This document shows positions 11,427 through 24,419 of a stretch of DNA of 64,000 bases, piece after piece. The notes below the pieces were generated by a model that worked only from the letters and a program-made list of their open reading frames with translations, was not told where the DNA came from and did no database searches. The position numbers and the translations under genes are program-made. Position 1 is the first letter of the stretch, and each line of letters opens with the position of its first letter. The DNA comes from Rotaria socialis (taxonomy: Eukaryota; Rotifera; Eurotatoria; Philodinida; Philodinidae), in contig CAJNYU010001031.1 in assembly GCA_905331475.1 (NCBI GenBank), forward strand, positions 1 to 64,000, in the 5' to 3' direction.

Positions 11427-12158
11427 CATATTCATCTGACTAGCTTAAATAAACATTTTTCTGAATTAACCTTTAGTATTGTGTATACAAAAAAACAAAT
11501 AAAGTACAATTTAGTATTGTTTTTCTTCTTCTTGCTAGCCATTGGCTAACAAATAAACAAAGTACTCTTTTATTTTACAGAGTACCATCAGCGTATTTTG
11601 TTTTTCCGAGCAAAGTGCAAAACACGGTTCTTTTTCAAAATCGTAAGTATCACGGGTACTTTGCTTTTGTTTGTGGTACTTAATATTAAAAACACTGATG
11701 TAGCTTATCTCGACCATAAATAAAATATTTACATGAGAGGAAATAATTGGTTACTATTGCCAATGCAGTCAAGAATAGATGGCGTTCTGCACTAGTTCAG
11801 GTTAAGTAAGATATATATCTAAGATTCACTATTTTAATTTAAGTTCAACTTCTGCTATTTGTATATTCTTATTAGAACTCATTCAAAGACATATAATTGA
11901 TTCATGCAATATGCAGAGTTCAAGTATAAAAAGAAAATTTATGTATTTACTTTCTAAAAATGTCACAGCGAATTATAAAATTTTCTGAGTATGCGTATCA
12001 ATACACCGATAATAAAAAAATGAGCAATTATCAAAAAAAAATGAGATCACTAAGAAAGACAAGGACACACACAGCTAAACATATAGCTTCAATGTGCAGA
12101 TTTCAGATACAACAACTATAAAAATAAAGTTTAAAAATTGAAGCTCATTGATTGTGAT
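11427..12158. other. Intergenic between convergent genes, nothing seen
   Basis: AT-rich spacer between the right end of the transposon and the 3' end of the LEKR1-like gene. No gene, repeat or RNA recognised. Confidence 0.5.
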
Positions 12159-15100
12159 TCACTTAATATGTTTTATAAATCGAGCAATACGTCGTTGATT
12201 TTCGAGTAATTGTTCTGATTTATTTGATGATATCGTATTTCGATTTCGGCGTTGTTGTTGTTGTTGTTGTTGTTGTTGTTGATAATGAATAGGTGGAAGT
12301 GCTTTGTAACGATATGAGAGATTTTGTGATGAAGGCATTGATCTAGCTATTAAATCGGCCGCATCATTTGGAATACTACTATTATCATGACTTGCTGGTT
12401 CAGAGTGAATGGAAGTAATTTTATTACGTCGATAATTTTGAGAATAAGAAAGTGGTGCAGGCACACGTTTTTCAAGTTCTTCAAAGGCTACTGGAGGAGA
12501 ATGAAGTGATCGAGATACTGCTCCATTTAGGACACCTATTTAAAAGAAGACTTAGTTTAATAAAAAATGATATATATATATATGTGTGTGTGTATCGTCT
12601 AAACTGTTTTTTTTTGTTGCAAGTAATTGTTGACGTGCATCAATAAGAGCATCTTTTAATTGTTCACGTTCTGTGCACTCTTTATGAACTGTTTCTTGTA
12701 AAATTAGCATCTAAATAGAAAACAAAAAGTCAAATTTCTGATATATCTCATCAATTTGACGTGCATTTTGTAAAATCATTCAAAGAAAAAACAACTAGAA
12801 CGAGAATTTAAATTCATTTTTGTACTTAGTTGATATCTGTTCCTTGAAAGAGATTCATTGATCATTCAGAAGTTGAAAATAACGAGTTCTTAGAACACCT
12901 AGAGCGGGATTTTATGTGGTAGTGTTTTAGCTACATCATTTTTAAATGTACGGATTACTTAAAAGATCAGAGAATTCGAGAAAAAGCAAGACAAATTTTA
13001 AAAATCGATGTTTCTACATTGACTTTATATATGTCGATGTTTATAACTTCTCTATCGAAATTCTGCGTCTGTGTTTCGAATTCCAGCTCAAGTCCTGTTG
13101 ATTCTTCATTAGTTTGATAATATATATATTGTTGATATGGCTACATCGTCAGAGAGTAAAATCTGATGAGATTCGCTCTCCTCAAAATATCAATTTGTTG
13201 TGAGAAAAGCAGAAGAATCACTCGATCTTTAGACAATCAATATGTACAAAAAATGCATATGATGACGATATTTAAATAATACTCTACTACTTATAATACT
13301 TGTCTATAAGCGAAATTTTATTTGAAAAACTCATTGTTGATGTTTAAATGAACAATTGCCATTGAAATCGAAACTTCCTATCTATTGGACAGAACTTGAT
13401 ATGGGCAAGATGTGAATTTACGTTCTTATAAACTTCTAATAATGTCATTGAATCATCCTTTTAAGTTAATGGTGAGTTTCATCGGTATCGAATTTGAATC
13501 TTCCTTCGTTATTAAAACATGTGATTTAATGCAAAACTAAACTCATTAGAATGATATTCGAGAATTAATGAAAAGTTTATTCTAATAGACGGAAACAAAA
13601 TAGTTGATCTATGTGAATACAGATCTAGATCTAATCATGTTTGGTTCATAAAAAACGTTTGGTTTTAACGAGTGACTATATATAATAACTCTGATAATTT
13701 ATCAATAGCTAACATTTGAACAAACAGTTTCTCTAGAGAAATTTTAAAACATGAATTAATACTAGAATAAAAGCATAAATATACTTCTTCTCGTATTTGT
13801 TCTAAACATTTTTGTAATTCATTAATAGTTGATTGTGCTTGAAATAAGCTTGTTTCTTTCGTTAACAAATCTTCTTTTAACTTCAAATGGTCTACTCGAT
13901 CACTATTCATTGACTCTTGTTTATCTAAACGGAAAAAATTGGGATCAATTGCATGATAAGATGTTTTGTACTTACTAATCTGTTCATGTAATTCTTTAAG
14001 AACATTTCTTAATTTATCTAATTCGTTTTTCAAATCGTGTTTATCTTTTTCAAGTCGCTCAATTTGTTTTGTATAATATGATCGTTGTTCAATTGTTACT
14101 TTTTCTGTTGAGAGCAATTCCTGACGAAGTTGTTCTGTTGAATGATCAGAATCATGTTCATATTTACGTAGAAGACCCATATATTTTTGTTTTTCAATAT
14201 TCAGTTCCTAAAAGATAGTTATATTAATTCTTTTTAAATGTATCTTATCACGCTTACAGTGAGAAAACTTTCTGTTAGACGTTGTTCAAGTTCATGCATT
14301 TGTATTCGATGTTGTTCTCGTTCGCGATTTAATTCAGTTTGAAGATGATCAGGCCATTTTTCTGCATCATGTAATTTAATTGAATAACTATCATGAAGTT
14401 TCTTTATTTGTATATCATGTGTAATTTCAAGTGTTTCTCGTTGTTTCCTTAGCTCGGTGTTATCATCATGTAAACGTTCGAGCTTAGCACGAGTCGTTTT
14501 TGATTCTACTGTATTAAGAAAATAATGAAGATAATATTAACGAATAAATTTTATTTCATACAAATGTCTTTTTCTTGTAGATTAGCAAGCTCCTGATAAA
14601 CTTCATCAAGATCGGTATATTTTCGTAATAGTTTTTCATATTCATCACGTGTACGGTCAAGAACAGCTTGACGTGATCGAGACATTTCATCGATTTTTCG
14701 TCGAGTATTTAATTCGTTTGTTTCGAATTCAGTTTTCATTCTATTCAATTGGTCATAATCATTGGTTAGGTCAAGAAATTTTGATCGAATATTTTCTAGT
14801 TCGTCATCAGCTTCTACAGTAAGAAAACAAAAAGAAAATCAAGAAATTTAGATCAATAATTATCATTGCTTTACTTAATCGAAGTTCTTTTTCATTGGAA
14901 AGTTGTTGTCGATATTGATCAACGATTAGATCATTATTAGTTTTTGTTTGATCTTTTTCAGATAGTTGTGTTTCTAATTGTTGAGAATATTGTTGGATTT
15001 GTTTCAAATCATTTTTTAATTCGAATTTAGTTTGTTCGAGTTGTGATATTTGTTCACGTAAAGATGATAATTCAGTTTGTTGAATTATGATTTCTTTTTG

Positions 15101-16793
15101 GGCTGCTTCTAAATCATTTTGTGTTCTAGATTTAAAACAAATGTGTAAATACATAATTAAAATTATGTGAGGAAAAATATCTCTACATAGTCTGAAATAC
15201 ATTTGAATCAACTTGAGATTTTTGATATTTTATTTGAAGATCTCGAAAAGATTGATTTGTTTCGCTAGAAATAAAGTAAATGATATAATCGACAAGATGG
15301 TTTATTTTAGATCGTCTTATAAAGTACAATCGAAACTGTCGTTAAAGAATGAGTAATGTTCTTTTGCTTCAGAAAATATATATTGTTTTACATAGAAAAA
15401 CAAAAAAGAACGTTTTTCTTTTCATACTTCAGTTGTTTTTGATACTGTTCGATTTCTGTTTGATAATTACACATTTGTTTAGTGTTCTTATCCATTGTTC
15501 TTCGAATTTCTATGTAATTGATAGTTTCAGAAATAAAAAATAAATAAATCAAATTGACCTGGTTTATTACCTTTTTGCAATGAATTATCAACTGTATGTA
15601 GGTATGTTTTCCAATTTTGAATATCATTGATATAGAGATCTTGTGAAATAGAGTATTCTTTTCGAATATTTTGTATTTCATGACATATAAGTCGTAGATT
15701 TGATGCATATTCGGAAAAACGCCTCCTTTTGAAAGAAAACAAGTCAAATAAAAATGTTTTTCGAAAGAATAGACAACAAGCCTTCAGTAACTTAAAAATT
15801 ATCAGATCAGGAACTTATCGATCTCGAATTAACTCACTTAACTGAAAAGACATTAGAAAACCAATATCATGAAGAGTTTTCTGGGCGTTATTAAAAATAT
15901 TTTCCACAACTATTCATCCGATCGAGAAAAATTTTTGAACAAGATAACTTACGTTTGAGTCATTTTAAAATGTTGCATTTTCAGTTAACAGTACTCATTA
16001 TACAGAAAACTTCTAATTGTAATACACGCTGAATAGAAAGAAAAATGCAAACTCGTTGGATATAGACAGTTTATTTTAGTTATTTGTTTTCTTCTCGTTT
16101 TGAATTCGTGGAAATTTTCCTGAAAATCATAGAAAAACTTCTTTTAAGCCTATTACATCATGGTTGCCAATCGTGGAAAATCGACTATGAACATTTTATT
16201 GTGTTTTCAAATGTTTTCTAAATTCTAAGTTTGGTTTTGCAAATCTTTCATCAAAAACTCTAGATCGCCATTGAAACTAAACAAAGACTTTCATTGACTG
16301 GATTTAGATCTTATCCTCGCAGATAACGTCAAGAATATTATTTTACATACTTCGTTTCTTGATGAGCACTTTCTGATTGTTCTAGTTGATCTTGTATTAA
16401 CTGAAGTTTTCTTGTCATTTCATTGAGTCTACCAAGAAGAAAACAGAAAATTTATTTTCTTGAAACCAACACTAGATAATCAATCTACTTGTGAGTATTA
16501 ATCACAATCGTTGATTCAAGATCAGATATACGTGTTCGTTCATTTTGTAATGTTTGTTCTAAAGCGCTTTCTCGTGAATTCATGTCAGCGTAATAAGTTA
16601 AATCAGCTTCAAGTTTTTGACATTTCGCTTCAAGTGCTTTTATTTCATTATGAATCAAATAAGAAACGCCACAAAATTGACAGACTGTATCTTGTCGAGA
16701 CATGTTTGTTATATCAACAGGTAGAGGATATTGTGGTGAATAACGTTCAAAATGATCTTGTTTTTGCATGTCTACAAGCACGAAAAATGGCAT
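12159..16793 (-). CDS. LEKR1-like coiled-coil protein, 785 aa
   Basis: Eleven exons on the minus strand: 16489-16793, 16351-16428, 15571-15725, 15428-15509, 15187-15264, 14875-15125, 14562-14813, 14258-14508, 13785-14207, 12605-12710, 12159-12535; sum 2358 nt, in frame throughout. Near the N-terminus is CQFCGVSYLIHNEIKALE, which I recognise as the signature start of LEKR1 (leucine-, glutamate- and lysine-rich protein 1), followed by almost continuous heptad-rich coiled coil through exon 10. The tail is polar with about a dozen glutamines encoded by CAA (12250-12282). The length is close to that of vertebrate LEKR1. Function of the family is poorly known; a cytoskeletal or ciliary role is only a guess. 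A second ATG at 16769 sits 2 nt behind an acceptor-like TTGTAG and may be the real start. The intron 12711-13784 is unusually long. An upstream minus-strand gene ends 122 bp away. Confidence 0.65.
16772..16773 (-). promoter_or_regulatory. Candidate trans-splice acceptor before LEKR1-like start
   Basis: On the minus strand CGTGCTTGTAG lies 2 nt before an in-frame ATG (16769). With only 122 bp to the upstream gene this could be a spliced-leader acceptor rather than a normal 3' splice site. Inference from position alone. Confidence 0.3.
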
Positions 16794-16915
16794 AAAACGA
16801 AAGAAAGTCTCAATTTAGAATATTTCTAATCATAATATCGATCGATTTATTCTTTTTTTCTCTTTTAAAACAACAAAAATTTTCATTAATACATAGAACA
16901 GACAAAAACAAATAA

Positions 16916-17891
16916 TTAGGACCAATATGATACAGATTGCGGAGGTTTCATATTGCGAGTTGTTGGTGGACATTGTGAAAGTGTTTTTCTCATTGAATCA
17001 CCTTGGCCTTTGCGTAAATTTTCAACACCATCATACTTAACTTTTGGTGGAGCTCTAGCCGATTGTTGTAATTTACCATATTGTTGAAAAAGATCATTAA
17101 CATGATGACCTTGACCCATATCATAATTAAAAAGAGCTTGATTACCTTTGACGTGTGGTTCTGGCGTTGGTGTATAGCGGTCAATATCATGTTGAAGTAA
17201 TTGAGAATCACCAAGTCCTTTTTGAAGATTTATTTCAGCAGCAATACCTTTCACATGTGGTATTGGCCTGGGTGTGGCTGAAGTATGACCATAACTATTC
17301 ATTATTGGACCCATTTGACCTTCTTGATGTGTATAGAAAAGGTTTGTCGCTAGCTATTGAAAACAAAATCAGTTTGAAACTTTCTATTGCAATTTTTCTT
17401 AGTCGTATAAATTTTACCTCGCCTTGAGTATGAGGTACCGAATGTATTGGTAAAGATAATTTTCCATAACTTTCAAATAATGTTTTCATTTCTGTATTAT
17501 GATTTTTTTCATAATTAGCGCGCCCTTCTTTTTTAACTCGCATACCATAAAGTAGATCAGGTGGTTGAATATTGCCATGAAGAAGATTTGGTGTTGAACA
17601 ACGACTTTTTGTATAATTTCGTAAGGCATCAGGCCCTAAAACCTTCGGTTGAGGTAAATTTGATTCTTGTTCTATTGGTAATGGTGTTGCTGATGTTGTT
17701 GACATTCTGTTGCCTTCAATAGCCCAGTCACCAATATTTAAACTTCCACGATTCTTAACATAATTTTTCACACCTTCAGGATTAACACGATAGGGTGTAG
17801 CTTCTTCGAAATTTGGCATTGTTGATGAGAATGTTGTCGCATGTGATGTAGGAATCCAATTAGCTGATTGTGAAGATAAATTTCTAGTCAT
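16916..17891 (-). CDS. Repeat protein with N-x-x-K-x-x-G units, 303 aa, function unknown
   Basis: Two exons, 17418-17891 and 16916-17353, with a 64-nt intron, in phase. About six degenerate units of 20-45 residues can be seen, each with a G/A-x-x-N-Y/L-x-K core: EGVKNYVKNRGS, DALRNYTKSRCS, EGRANYEKNHNT, VKGIAAEINLQKGLGD, VKGNQALFNYDMGQG and DGVENLRKGQGD; two of them end in the phrase YGKL. The protein is polar, proline- and asparagine-rich, has no signal peptide or membrane segment and looks largely disordered. I do not recognise the family; it resembles repeat-bearing microtubule- or sperm-associated proteins in style only. It ends with an AATAAA signal (near 16846-16851) before the closely spaced LEKR1-like gene on the same strand. 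Confidence 0.7.
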
Positions 17892-19078
17892 TGTTTACAA
17901 TAAATAAAAGTGAAATCGTTTAAGTAAGTATTCCTTTTTCTTTTTAATAAAATTTACTAAGGCGTGAGGTGTATGCCAGTTGCTAAGCAACGTCCAATAC
18001 ATTGAATTTTTATTTGCTAAATTTTTCTTGTTAAATATTTTAATGGTATTATGAATAATTATTATTGCGCCATCCAAAAAAGAATTCTTGATTCTTGATA
18101 ATAAATTAAAATATACCTATCGCTCGCTATGACTCTTTTTCCTATTGGCTACTATTGAGTTCCATAACGGATTTTGCCAGCTTAGTCAGTCAGCTTCTGC
18201 TACACACAAAGAGATTCATTACTAATCTAATTAAGATAACTTTTGTATTAATTTTCCTATTGAACTTCTTAATTGATCAATATGTACTAAGAGTAGTTTC
18301 GTCGTCTTTTTACGAATTGATTTAGATATAATCCAACAAAAAATTCTGATTTGTCTATTTACATGTGAACTCTGACATTGTTCGTAAAAAATACATGGAT
18401 TGAAAATTCAAACGAACCTATTTTCTGTTTGTGATTCAATTTGTTTTGGTATGTAGCTACTTTGTTAGCTTGTGAGTGGAATTTTTCTATACGCCCTTTA
18501 ATTCTATTGTTTTTGCTTGTACACTTCTATTTTTTTTTCTCTTGTAGAAAAACACTATTGTTTTATTATAATACAAGGATAAGAGCGCCATTTTTTATTA
18601 TTATCTAATATATAGTTCATCGTACAGATTGAATATCGATTTCTTTCTTTATTCTTTGTACATCGATGTATATCGAGTTCTATCACGATCGATCGTTTAT
18701 CAGTCTTAAAAAAATTGATTACGACATAAAAGCGGACATAACAAAGTCGAATAATGGATAGATTTTTTTTTCTTTCTGTATCTATTCTTATTGTTTTCAT
18801 CTATGTTATATATATATAGATATAGATCGACTAATGCTAGTTAATACTAAAAACATCGGCATGTCTCTCAGCAAACAAGAAATCAGAAGCGAGAAGGCAC
18901 GAGAAAGAAGAGGTAAGAGAATACTTCGTCCGCCGTGATAAGAAGTTAGTATGTTTCATAAGAATCGTATTCTTATTCTTTGTTACTCTATGATTCTGAT
19001 CAAGGCAGTTTCGAGAAAATGAAATTACAAAAGCGATTGAAATGATTTGTTTTTCAGATAATTTCTTTGCAATCGAAC
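17892..19078. other. Intergenic between divergent genes
   Basis: AT-rich region shared by the promoters of the minus-strand repeat protein and the plus-strand reticulon. No gene recognised. An acceptor-like TTTTTCAG ends 22 nt before the reticulon ATG. Confidence 0.45.
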
Positions 19079-20903
19079 ATGGAATCTCAGAATTATGATG
19101 TTGATTCAACAACAAATGATTGGAATAAAAGTTCATCCAATGATCATTCAATAAGACATGATCCAAATGAAATGCCAACCGTTAATTCAACAAACCCTAA
19201 CTATCATCCAGCATCAACGACAAATAATCATAGTTGGGAAAAAAATAGCTCAACCATTGAAACAAATGTCGACAAGGCTAAAGAAGTCTTGAAAAAAGGT
19301 CCGCAACGTGCAGAAGATATAATTACAAAATCAAAAAGAGTTTTTCTACAAAACTGTAAGTTAAATTAATCACTACTGATTCTAAGAGACTAATAATAGA
19401 CCTTTTAATCTATATATAAGATACATTCGAATCGAAAGAGAATTAGACTATGTCGAACGACAATGACCTTAACGTTATCTATACTGTTGATAAATATCGA
19501 TATGAATAGTTTATGCCAGCTTTGGAAAATATATTGCAATCGAAAGAAATGTATTAGTACACATACACACGGTTTTCTTCCGGTTAACCACAAAATTCTA
19601 AATGGTAAATATGTCTGTAGACAAGTAAATGTATGTTATTCGTTCTGATTTCCGTGTGATTACTTCTTCATTACTATATGTTATTGCTCAGAGACACTAG
19701 AATGAATGGCAGAAACCAAAAGAAAAATATGTGATAAAGACAAATAGAAATAAGTGGAGGAAACGACATATGTAAGCAAAAAATATATCCAGAAAATCAG
19801 TCTATTAATGTTTTTATTTTCTTTGATCGAGAGAGGGAGAGAGAGAGAGAAAAGAGGAAAAGATAACAGAACGGATAAAAACTGAGAAGATCATATTGAC
19901 GTACTTTCCTTTTTTTATTCCATAATGAAGACCAAATCTATTTTTTCTTACTGAATTCTAGGGGAACAAACTCGACATTCAATTATTCATTTACAAAAAA
20001 GAGTTAAAGAAATGCTACCAAAACAAGGTATAAAATAGTTTAATAAATAGATTTTGGTTCTTTTCATTAGTATTAAAATTCATTGCAGCTACTAATCTTA
20101 TCTATTGGAAAAATCCAGTTGAATCTGGTGTTATATTTGGTCTTTTATTATCTGTAATTATAACATTCATGTTTTTATCTTCGTTGGCTGCAATATCTTT
20201 CTGGTTGCTTGCATTTCTTGTTATTGTTGGTCTTTATAAATTATATAATTATGTTATGGTTACATTTGTTGGTGGAATTCGTGATGATGTTTTTGAGTGA
20301 GAAAATAAATTAGACAACTAATTTTGAACTATTATTTTTATCGATGTAAATTTAGTTCAATGTTTTCACCTAATATCCATATATCTGATAGACAAGCGCA
20401 AGCATTGGCTGATTACGTTTGTCAAAATGGAACAAGTGTATTACGACAAGCACGTAGTCTTTTCTTATGGAATAATTTAACAAATTCAATAATTGTAAAT
20501 AAATAAATAAAATATAATTATTAGTTTTATTTCATGTTAAAATTTATAACAAAAAACTATTTCTATTTTTAAGTTTGGTCTTCTACTCTTCATCTTCTTC
20601 TATATTGGTTTATCAATGAATGCACTTACATTTGCACTTGTTGGTTTGATCTTTTTGTTTACTGTACCAAAAGTTTATCAAGTTTATCAAGTAAGAATTT
20701 GTTTATTCGTTTTGAATGATAATCTTTAAATTATTTGTTTACTTTTTTTCAGATACCAATTGATAATGTTGCTAAACAAGTTCTTAATCAAATTAATCAA
20801 CTATTAGCACAGTTAGTATAAATTAACAAAGATTTTATTTCATATTATCTTTGCATTTTTCAGAGTAACAACAAAATTACCATCGAAACAAAAGAAAGCA
20901 TAA
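19079..20903 (+). CDS. Reticulon (RHD) protein, 301 aa
   Basis: Seven exons: 19079-19355, 19962-20027, 20089-20296, 20356-20494, 20574-20690, 20753-20811, 20864-20903 (906 nt, in frame). The N-terminal about 115 residues are polar and Asn/Ser-rich, as in reticulons. The reticulon homology domain starts at NLIYWKNPVESG (about 117), followed by a long hydrophobic hairpin (VIFGLLLSVIITFMFLSSLA ... AFLVIVGLYKLYNYV), a hydrophilic loop of about 60 residues, a second hairpin (IFGLLLFIFFYIGLSMNA ... LVGLIFLFTVPKVYQ) and a short lysine-rich tail KQKKA. Reticulons wedge into the cytoplasmic leaflet of tubular ER and bend it. The first intron (606 nt) is the longest. Polyadenylation probably uses AATAAA near 20940. 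Confidence 0.88.
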
Positions 20904-22959
20904 ATTAAACGAATATGACAAAACATTTCATTTAGGTTCAATAAAAAAAATACTTCATTCTCTACTCTACTCTCCTAGTCTATTATTTTGTTGATTTCGT
21001 TTGGCATGGAATGCACTTTTCTTTGACTCTTGTTTCCTACATTTTATATTCTCTATGTTGTATCTGCTAGTTTATTTCTATATTGTCAACTCTAGAACAA
21101 AAAGAAAATATAAACATTGTGCGATGCATTTTTATCCTAGAACATCGTCTTTTATATATACATTTGTTTCTATTAGAAAAATAGCAATTTGGATATTTTT
21201 TTTTCTTGATTCTTTATTTTAACAACAAATAGTTTTTACATATAAATATCCCGGAATGAACTAAACGTTAAGTTTTATCTATCATCAATATAAGAAAAAC
21301 TATGAATGAGACCAAATTTTAATAATCTTTGTCAATGGCTATTTAAGTGAAGTTTTACTTTATAATAATAATAATAATAATATAATTTATTATTTGATGA
21401 TGAGTGCATGATATAGATGATAACACAGTGGAAGAAATGAAATTCTTCTACTATGTATGACTCAATGAATCGAACTAATTTGTGTTGCAATGATAGAGTA
21501 CTCATTAATATTGATATTCATAAGAAAATAGTTAAGTAAATGCAGTTTAGAACCAACATTATCAAACTCGATCTAGAAATAGACTACTAACTGAAGCTTC
21601 GTAGGACTAAAAATTTAAACTTTCTTTTCAGCATTGTCGATTAATGAAGGTATACTCAGTCACATTCACTTTCACTTTCATGGAAGAAAATTTATGATCT
21701 ATAACACTTAATCTTCTTATTAAAATCAATAGTTTTAGTCAAAAAAAAAACAACATATTCAAGATTTCCTTGTGACTCAAAAATTTAAAGTCTTCAAATG
21801 CCAAGAAATACGCAATCTGATTCATTAAAACAACACAAAACTTTCAATCCTTTTTTATTGTCTAATTATCTATGAACTAGCATCTTTAATAATTCTATCG
21901 AATCAAATTCTAATGATACGTTAAATCTAACATCATCAATTGCATTAAATGACTTTGTTGCTTTCTCAAATATCAAAGAATTCCGTCAAATGGCTTTTAT
22001 TTCGCTATGCAAGCAATATCACTATTGAATTTCAATTAAACTTCTTTGGATATATGTTATAGAATTTAAAAATCAATCAAAATTCATAAAATAATTTAAA
22101 TCGTTTTTTGTACAATCAGTCTTTTAGTAGTGTGAAAATTTTCAAAATAACCTTTTAAAAGATATTTCATGTTCTCTGATCAAAAAGATTTGTTTATTTT
22201 TAATGGGTTGCATACTATATTATTATCTTGAATACCAAGAATAGCTAACAAAAAAAACAACATATGCTAACAATTCTATGCTATAAAAAGGTCAAAACTT
22301 TTCTTATGGCGATGATAATCAAGATCAACTTCTGCAAATTTGATATTATTTTTAAAATTATGATAATGAAAGAAATTAAATCGATAGTCGTCGATTGTTT
22401 TAATCTTTATTAAATTAACATATTATTTAGAATTTAATGTTAATGTTGATAATCATTGGAATACAAATAGATAAAAATTCTGTGCTATTGTTAGTAAACC
22501 TATTTAAAACTTTAAACAAATTAAAATTCATAAACAAGTAAATGAATCAATAATTTCTAGAGATAGTAGGTTGTATTATGCAGAATAAAGAATAAATAAT
22601 GCCAAGATGCGTTATTACGAAAACGTATATTTATGGATTTTCTTCGACTATCTCGTTCTCCCTCTTTCTTTCTTTCTTTTTCTTTATAGTATCGCATGTC
22701 TATTCTTTTATGTATACACTCTAGAAAGTCGCATGGATATTTTGTAGCTACATTTCAGATTGCAATTTATTTTTCGACTCTATTTTATTCTTAGAAGAAT
22801 GAATTTTTCGACAATGATTCTTTTCATAAATCTTATCTAATGTTTACTTTTTACCTCTCTAACGTAGTACATTACTGTTAACCTTATTAATTTCTTATAT
22901 TTAGTATCTAATTTCGAGATCGAAATCTATTGTGTAGAGTTTACTCGTTTACCTAAATT
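20904..22959. other. Intergenic, nothing but simple repeats
   Basis: Two kb of AT-rich DNA between reticulon and perilipin-like genes, with an (AAT)n run at 21363-21380. No coding frame with family resemblance. Confidence 0.5.
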
Positions 22960-24419
22960 ATGTTCGGTTTTCAAACTCTTTCATGTCTTGGTAATATACC
23001 AGGTAAGTAAAATCAAATTACTTTTCGTTTTGAAAATGGTCTGATTTTTCTTTCTAAAGGTCTTCAATCATCAACTAGTACAATTTACGGTGTCTACACT
23101 AAAGCTAAGAATAAAAGTCTTTTTATTCGATTTCCATGTAATTTAGTTGAAACCATTGCTGATAAATCAAGTAAAATCGTATATAATTTTGCTAATTCTC
23201 TTGTTGAACCATTACGAAGACCTGGTAGGTCATGATTAAAATATTAGTTTTCATTAGTATTTATTTGAATCATCTGTTTAGTAAATGCAATTGATGATTT
23301 TACTGCTGAAAAAATTCGTCAGATTGAATCTAAATATCCTGTTATGAAGACGCGTAGTGAGGAAGTGATGGTTGCATTGAGTAAGAAAGCTGAGCCTGCT
23401 CGCCATGTACTGAACTGTGTCAAACAAAAGACGACGTCAACTATTCAAGATGGCAAACAAATGGTATATTTTTCGTTGAAATTACTTGTTAATTTAATTT
23501 TTCTAACTCATCATAGGTTGCTATTGTGGCCAGTGTAACAGTAAATAAAGTAACTAACGTAGCCGACGCTGTGTATACATTTTGTGAAAATCATGTACCA
23601 GGAAGTAAGAAATATTTTTACCAATAAAAACTAATTCAAGACTTGCATATTTTTGCATTCAAAATCAGAAACAACTCATATTCCTCGTGATGATTTCTGC
23701 CATCGAACAACACTCTTATGGAATCGTCTTACGTCAAGTTTTGATTTGAAGATTGATTATGTAATGCAATCAATATTATTCTTCTTAATATGCTATCAAA
23801 ATCTCATCGTATCTTTATTATTAAAAACTAAACAAAAGCACGATAATTTTATTAATAATATCAAGCAAAGACCAGTTTTATTTGTATTATTTAAGCGATT
23901 GTTTATTTTTACTGGCGTTATTCTTGACTATGTGATTGAACGTATTGAAACGCATGATAAAAGAGAAACTAAAGAACAATCTCAACTGATTCAACAACAA
24001 CAACAAAAACAATTCCTTTGTCGGTAAATATAAAATGATAGTATGAATTTAAAAAGGTATTTATCTATTGATATTTTTCTTATAGGCAAACATTAAAACC
24101 TAATGAATTTCTTTCTCCACGTCAACCGGTTGGTATTTCAAAACAAGATTCAGTTACAAATCGTAGTAAAAGTGAAGAACTGGAAGTGAATGTAGAAGAA
24201 AAAATTAGTCCAACTTTAAATTTCAATAATATTCATCAACCGAAATCACCATCTATTGAATCTGCTCCAAATGATAATACTGATAAATTACATGATCGAC
24301 TGGAACCAATTGATATTGGATTTCTTTTTTCTAAATTACCTTTTGATAATATACCATGCAGAGAAGATGAAGAATCTTCAAACGACGACGATGAAATAAT
24401 TCGTACACTATTCGAATAG
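22960..24419 (+). CDS. Perilipin-like (PAT family) lipid-droplet protein, 388 aa
   Basis: Six exons: 22960-23002, 23060-23224, 23282-23463, 23517-23604, 23669-24023, 24086-24419 (1167 nt, in frame). The N-terminal 160 residues follow the perilipin PAT layout: short start, a VYTKAK segment, amphipathic stretches around VETIADKSSKIVYNFANSL, then an IESKYPVMKTRSEEVM segment that matches the conserved (L/I)E-x-x-x-P(V/I) block of perilipins, followed by 11-mer-like amphipathic helices. A moderately hydrophobic centre (LFFLICYQNLIVSLLL) and a long acidic, Ser-rich tail follow. Perilipins coat lipid droplets and gate lipase access; the assignment rests on pattern memory, not on a search. There is a polyglutamine/lysine stretch at the exon 5 end. 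AATAAA signals lie near 24691 and 24706. Confidence 0.65.

Noticed and set aside
18837-19178. Minus-strand open frame of about 110 codons overlapping the reticulon start
   Set aside because: Antisense shadow of reticulon exon 1 with no recognisable domain.
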